Source of the DNA: Peribacillus simplex
Lineage (GTDB): Bacteria > Bacillota > Bacilli > Bacillales > DSM-1321
Length of the DNA: 64,000 nt
Direction: 5' to 3'
NCBI RefSeq assembly: GCF_900156045.1
Contig: NZ_FTMX01000013.1
Coordinates: forward strand, 1 to 64,000
The translations under genes were made by a program, and so were the position numbers. Below are positions 61,807 through 64,000 of the stretch, in pieces. Positions within the stretch are counted from its first letter, which is position 1. Every line of letters begins with the position of its first letter. The notes under the pieces were generated by a model, which worked only from the letters and a program-made list of their open reading frames with translations, was not told the DNA's origin and ran no database searches.

Positions 61807-62007
61807 TTATGCTTTTTGAACGTTAGAAGCTTGAGGTCCGCGTTGACCTTGTTCTACTTCAAAAGTAACTTCTTGACCTTCGTCTAAAGATTTGAAACCT
61901 TCGCTTTGGATAGCTGAGAAATGTACGAATACGTCGTCTCCGTTTTCGCGTTCGATGAATCCAAAACCTTTTTCTGCGTTAAACCATTTTACTTTACCTT
62001 GTTCCAT
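61807..62007 (-). CDS. cspD: cold-shock protein (CspD-like)
   Basis: 66 residues, full cold-shock domain with both RNA-binding motifs: KGFGFIER (RNP1) and VFVHFSAI (RNP2). An RNA chaperone that melts secondary structure. Ribosome site TAGGAGGCAAC. The sequence is closest to B. subtilis CspD as I recall it, but csp paralogs are hard to tell apart. It has an unusually long leader of about 115 bases. Confidence 0.92.
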   Translation of the reverse strand: MEQGKVKWFNAEKGFGFIERENGDDVFVHFSAIQSEGFKSLDEGQEVTFEVEQGQRGPQASNVQKA

Positions 62008-62127
62008 TGTTGTTGCCTCCTAGTGCATCTAAGCACAATGTATTACTATCCTTGCTCTAAGTCATCATCGAAAACGAAAAGTAGTACTTTTAGTATCCTT
62101 AGTACCGAACAAAAATAATTAAGACTA

Positions 62128-62156
62128 AGCATAACATTAAATGGTAGCGATTGCAA
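62128..62156 (-). promoter_or_regulatory. cspD promoter and long 5' leader
   Basis: Minus strand TTGCAA (62156-62151), 17-base spacer, TATGCT (62133-62128). The leader between it and the start (about 62121-62008) contains AAAAGTAGTACTTTT-type self-complementary arms, as in cold-responsive csp leaders. Confidence 0.65.
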
Positions 62157-62286
62157 ATAGTTTGGGGAAACTTTTTTCCAGCAATTTTTAATACTCTCTA
62201 AATTCATTTAAAACCAAGCATTAACCAATGAGCTCTATCTATTTCAGGTAATGGATTCATGACCTCCCACACGCATTCATCCAAAC

Positions 62287-62321
62287 AAAAACCTCCCTTT
62301 AACAAAGTTAAAGAGGTTTTT
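62287..62321 (-). terminator. terminator after the chemoreceptor gene
   Basis: Stem AAAAACCTC / GAGGTTTTT with inner TTTAAC / GTTAAA pairs. Confidence 0.8.
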
Positions 62322-62337
62322 GTAAATGTTCCATCGA

Positions 62338-64000
62338 TTATTTATTTTTGGTAATAAACTTTTCTACCATTTCTTCTAAAATGGCCGATTCTTTTGCTAA
62401 ATCTTCGTTTTGTTCCTTCAATCCAGTCATTATGGTGCTTTGTTGAATGGCAGCTGCCGAGATTTGCTCCGTCGTTGCGACTCCTTCTTCTGAAATCGCC
62501 GCAATTTCCTGAATGGATGCCAGGCTTTCATCCGAAGACTCATTGATCTTTTTCGAGTGGGCGGCCAATCGTTCCGTGCCTTTCAGCAATTTCTCTACGG
62601 ATTCAAATATCTTATTGAAAATCTCGCCATTGTTTTCCACCAAGGAAACACCATTTACTATATCCTGAAAACTTTCATCATTATTTTGGATGACCTTGGC
62701 TGTTTGTTCATTAATCCGCATGATGGATTCTGAAATGATATCGATGGATTCATCTGTTTGCACAGCCAATTTTTGCACCTCTTGAGCCACTACGGCAAAA
62801 CCTCTGCCGGCATCACCCGCCCGTGCCGCTTCAATGGAAGCATTCAGGGATAGCAGGTTCGTTTGGGAAGCAATCACCCTTATTAAGCCAATCACTTCAT
62901 TTATCTTCACTACATCCTCTTCCAGGCTCACCAAATTGGCTTTAGTCGCTTGGCCATTTTCCATGATTTTATCCATCTGGCTCGTTACATCTTGCACTTG
63001 TTTACTTCCTTGTTCAGCAAGTGTATTCGTATGCAAGGTAAATTCATTCATTTCATTCGTTTGTTCATTCATTAAACGGATTGTATCCGTTAATTCACTG
63101 ATCATATTGGAAATTCGGTCAATATGATGGGCACGTTCTTCTGAAGCTTTTGCTTCTTCCGTTGTCCCCGTCACTATCTGGCCATAGGATTCCACCATCT
63201 CTTCAAAGGATTGCTGAATGGATACTGTCGTTTGATTCATCGTTTGGGCATGTTCACGGACATTCTGGATAATATGGGCCAAGCTTAACCTCATATCTTC
63301 GAATCCATTTGAAAGATCGCCAATCTCATCCTGTCTATCAACGGGAATCGATTTACTTAAGTCCCCTTTTGCCATTTCATTCGTGTAACCAACAAGTTCA
63401 TTGACGGGTCCCGAGATCTTTTTCCCGATGACAACAGCGCATAGCACCCCTAATATAATGGCACTTGCAAGAAATAAGATATTATAGAATATCATTGTGC
63501 TTTTCAATTCATCGATGAATTTTGCATCCATATCGATTCCGACAATCGCGTCCGTTCCTTTGATTGGCGTAAAGTACGACTTGTGTGTACCCCACTTATC
63601 TTTATATATTTCACTTAATACGTCTTCGTTTCCATTTATCGATTTTGCCTGTTCCGGCGTGAAAGGGGATTCCACCATGTAGTCCTCGCTGCCGTTCAAG
63701 GCTGCAATCATGTCGGCACCATTCTCCCGCTTCAACACATAAACATATTCAATTCCCTTTTTATCTTCAACAAAGGCATCCAGGTTCCGCCTAATCTCTT
63801 CGCCCCGTTCGGAAGCTTTGTTTATCAAAGTCGGATTGAGGCTTGCCGCTAAACTGTGGGCATTTTCAGAAAGGCGTTCATCGAATTGCGGAAGGACATT
63901 CTCATTGATCATTTTATTAGTAATATAGGAAAAGCAAAGGCCCATGGCCCCTGCGAAAAGTACGAAAGGAATAATATAAAACAAGAATAGTTTTGCCAGC
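62338..64000 (-). CDS. methyl-accepting chemotaxis protein, 5' end cut by the window
   Basis: At least 553 residues; the frame is open to the right edge, so the true start lies outside. An N-terminal membrane segment (LFLFYIIPFVLFAGAMGLCF), an extracellular Cache-like sensor (about 160 residues, IVGIDMDAKFIDEL), TM2 (about 165-190), HAMP (ISGPVNELVGYTNEMAKGDL) and a signalling domain with the hairpin tip VIASQTNLLSLNASIEAARA and GRGFAVVAQEVQKLA. Gln/Glu-rich methylation helices flank the tip. It signals to CheA/CheW; ligand unknown. Confidence 0.92.
   Translation of the reverse strand, partial: LAKLFLFYIIPFVLFAGAMGLCFSYITNKMINENVLPQFDERLSENAHSLAASLNPTLINKASERGEEIRRNLDAFVEDKKGIEYVYVLKRENGADMIAALNGSEDYMVESPFTPEQAKSINGNEDVLSEIYKDKWGTHKSYFTPIKGTDAIVGIDMDAKFIDELKSTMIFYNILFLASAIILGVLCAVVIGKKISGPVNELVGYTNEMAKGDLSKSIPVDRQDEIGDLSNGFEDMRLSLAHIIQNVREHAQTMNQTTVSIQQSFEEMVESYGQIVTGTTEEAKASEERAHHIDRISNMISELTDTIRLMNEQTNEMNEFTLHTNTLAEQGSKQVQDVTSQMDKIMENGQATKANLVSLEEDVVKINEVIGLIRVIASQTNLLSLNASIEAARAGDAGRGFAVVAQEVQKLAVQTDESIDIISESIMRINEQTAKVIQNNDESFQDIVNGVSLVENNGEIFNKIFESVEKLLKGTERLAAHSKKINESSDESLASIQEIAAISEEGVATTEQISAAAIQQSTIMTGLKEQNEDLAKESAILEEMVEKFITKNK

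Overview
The window is about 64 kb of low-to-moderate GC Bacillaceae chromosome. Strong GGAGG-type ribosome sites, TTG and GTG starts, SigB-type promoters, Fur boxes of the Bacillus kind, PucR, HflX, YhfH and EfeUOB genes all point to Bacillus sensu lato; a Peribacillus (B. simplex group) is my best guess, by inference only. No phage, insertion sequence, CRISPR array or tRNA is visible.

Layout. 1-640: promoters and boxA leader of an rRNA operon that runs left out of the window. 0.6-7 kb: an esterase, a SigB-promoted csbD, and a SigB-activating module (hybrid kinase RsbK, CheR-like RsbM, receiver-phosphatase RsbY) in which rsbY has its own SigB promoter. 7-9.4 kb: CNNM/MpfA-like metal exporter, a MerR regulator with a doubtful start, and a 39-residue Cys peptide behind a Fur box. 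10-14 kb: Fur-controlled efeO-efeB-efeU iron uptake. 14-19 kb: MarR/MFS efflux pair, peptide deformylase, FtsH paralog. 19.4-24.6 kb: Fur-controlled trilactone siderophore uptake (feuABC plus ATPase) with a divergent BesA-type esterase. 24.9-30.6 kb: N-acetylglucosamine regulon (nagE PTS, nagA, nagB, nagR, SIS protein) with two NagR-like operators and a cre. 30.7-35 kb: MarR/MMPL exporter and a SigB-promoted YtxH-like protein. 35.6-41.2 kb: PrsA-like foldase and the polyamine operon xre-potABCD. 41.8-47.5 kb: hemY/cgoX, a frameshifted GNAT gene, a CPA1 antiporter and a DagK-type lipid kinase. 47.9-48.8 kb: five tandem yhfH genes. 48.9-56.6 kb: reductive pyrimidine catabolism (preT, preA, dihydropyrimidinase, NCS1 permease, PucR regulator), lacking the third enzyme. 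57-64 kb: a DnaA-box cluster next to hflX, cadCA, a cold-shock gene, and a chemoreceptor cut by the window end.

Themes. Three iron loci (39-aa peptide, efe, feu/besA) carry clear Fur boxes, so they should respond together to iron starvation. SigB-type promoters lie before csbD, rsbY and the ytxH-like gene, with weaker ones before the FtsH paralog and the antiporter.

The least explained elements are a structured repeat of about 126 bp bounded by GTTGATT/AATCAAC (four full copies plus one truncated), the five-copy yhfH array, and seven co-oriented DnaA-box-like 9-mers in about 200 bp. Two genes (merR, GNAT) look broken by single-base frameshifts, either real or sequence error.
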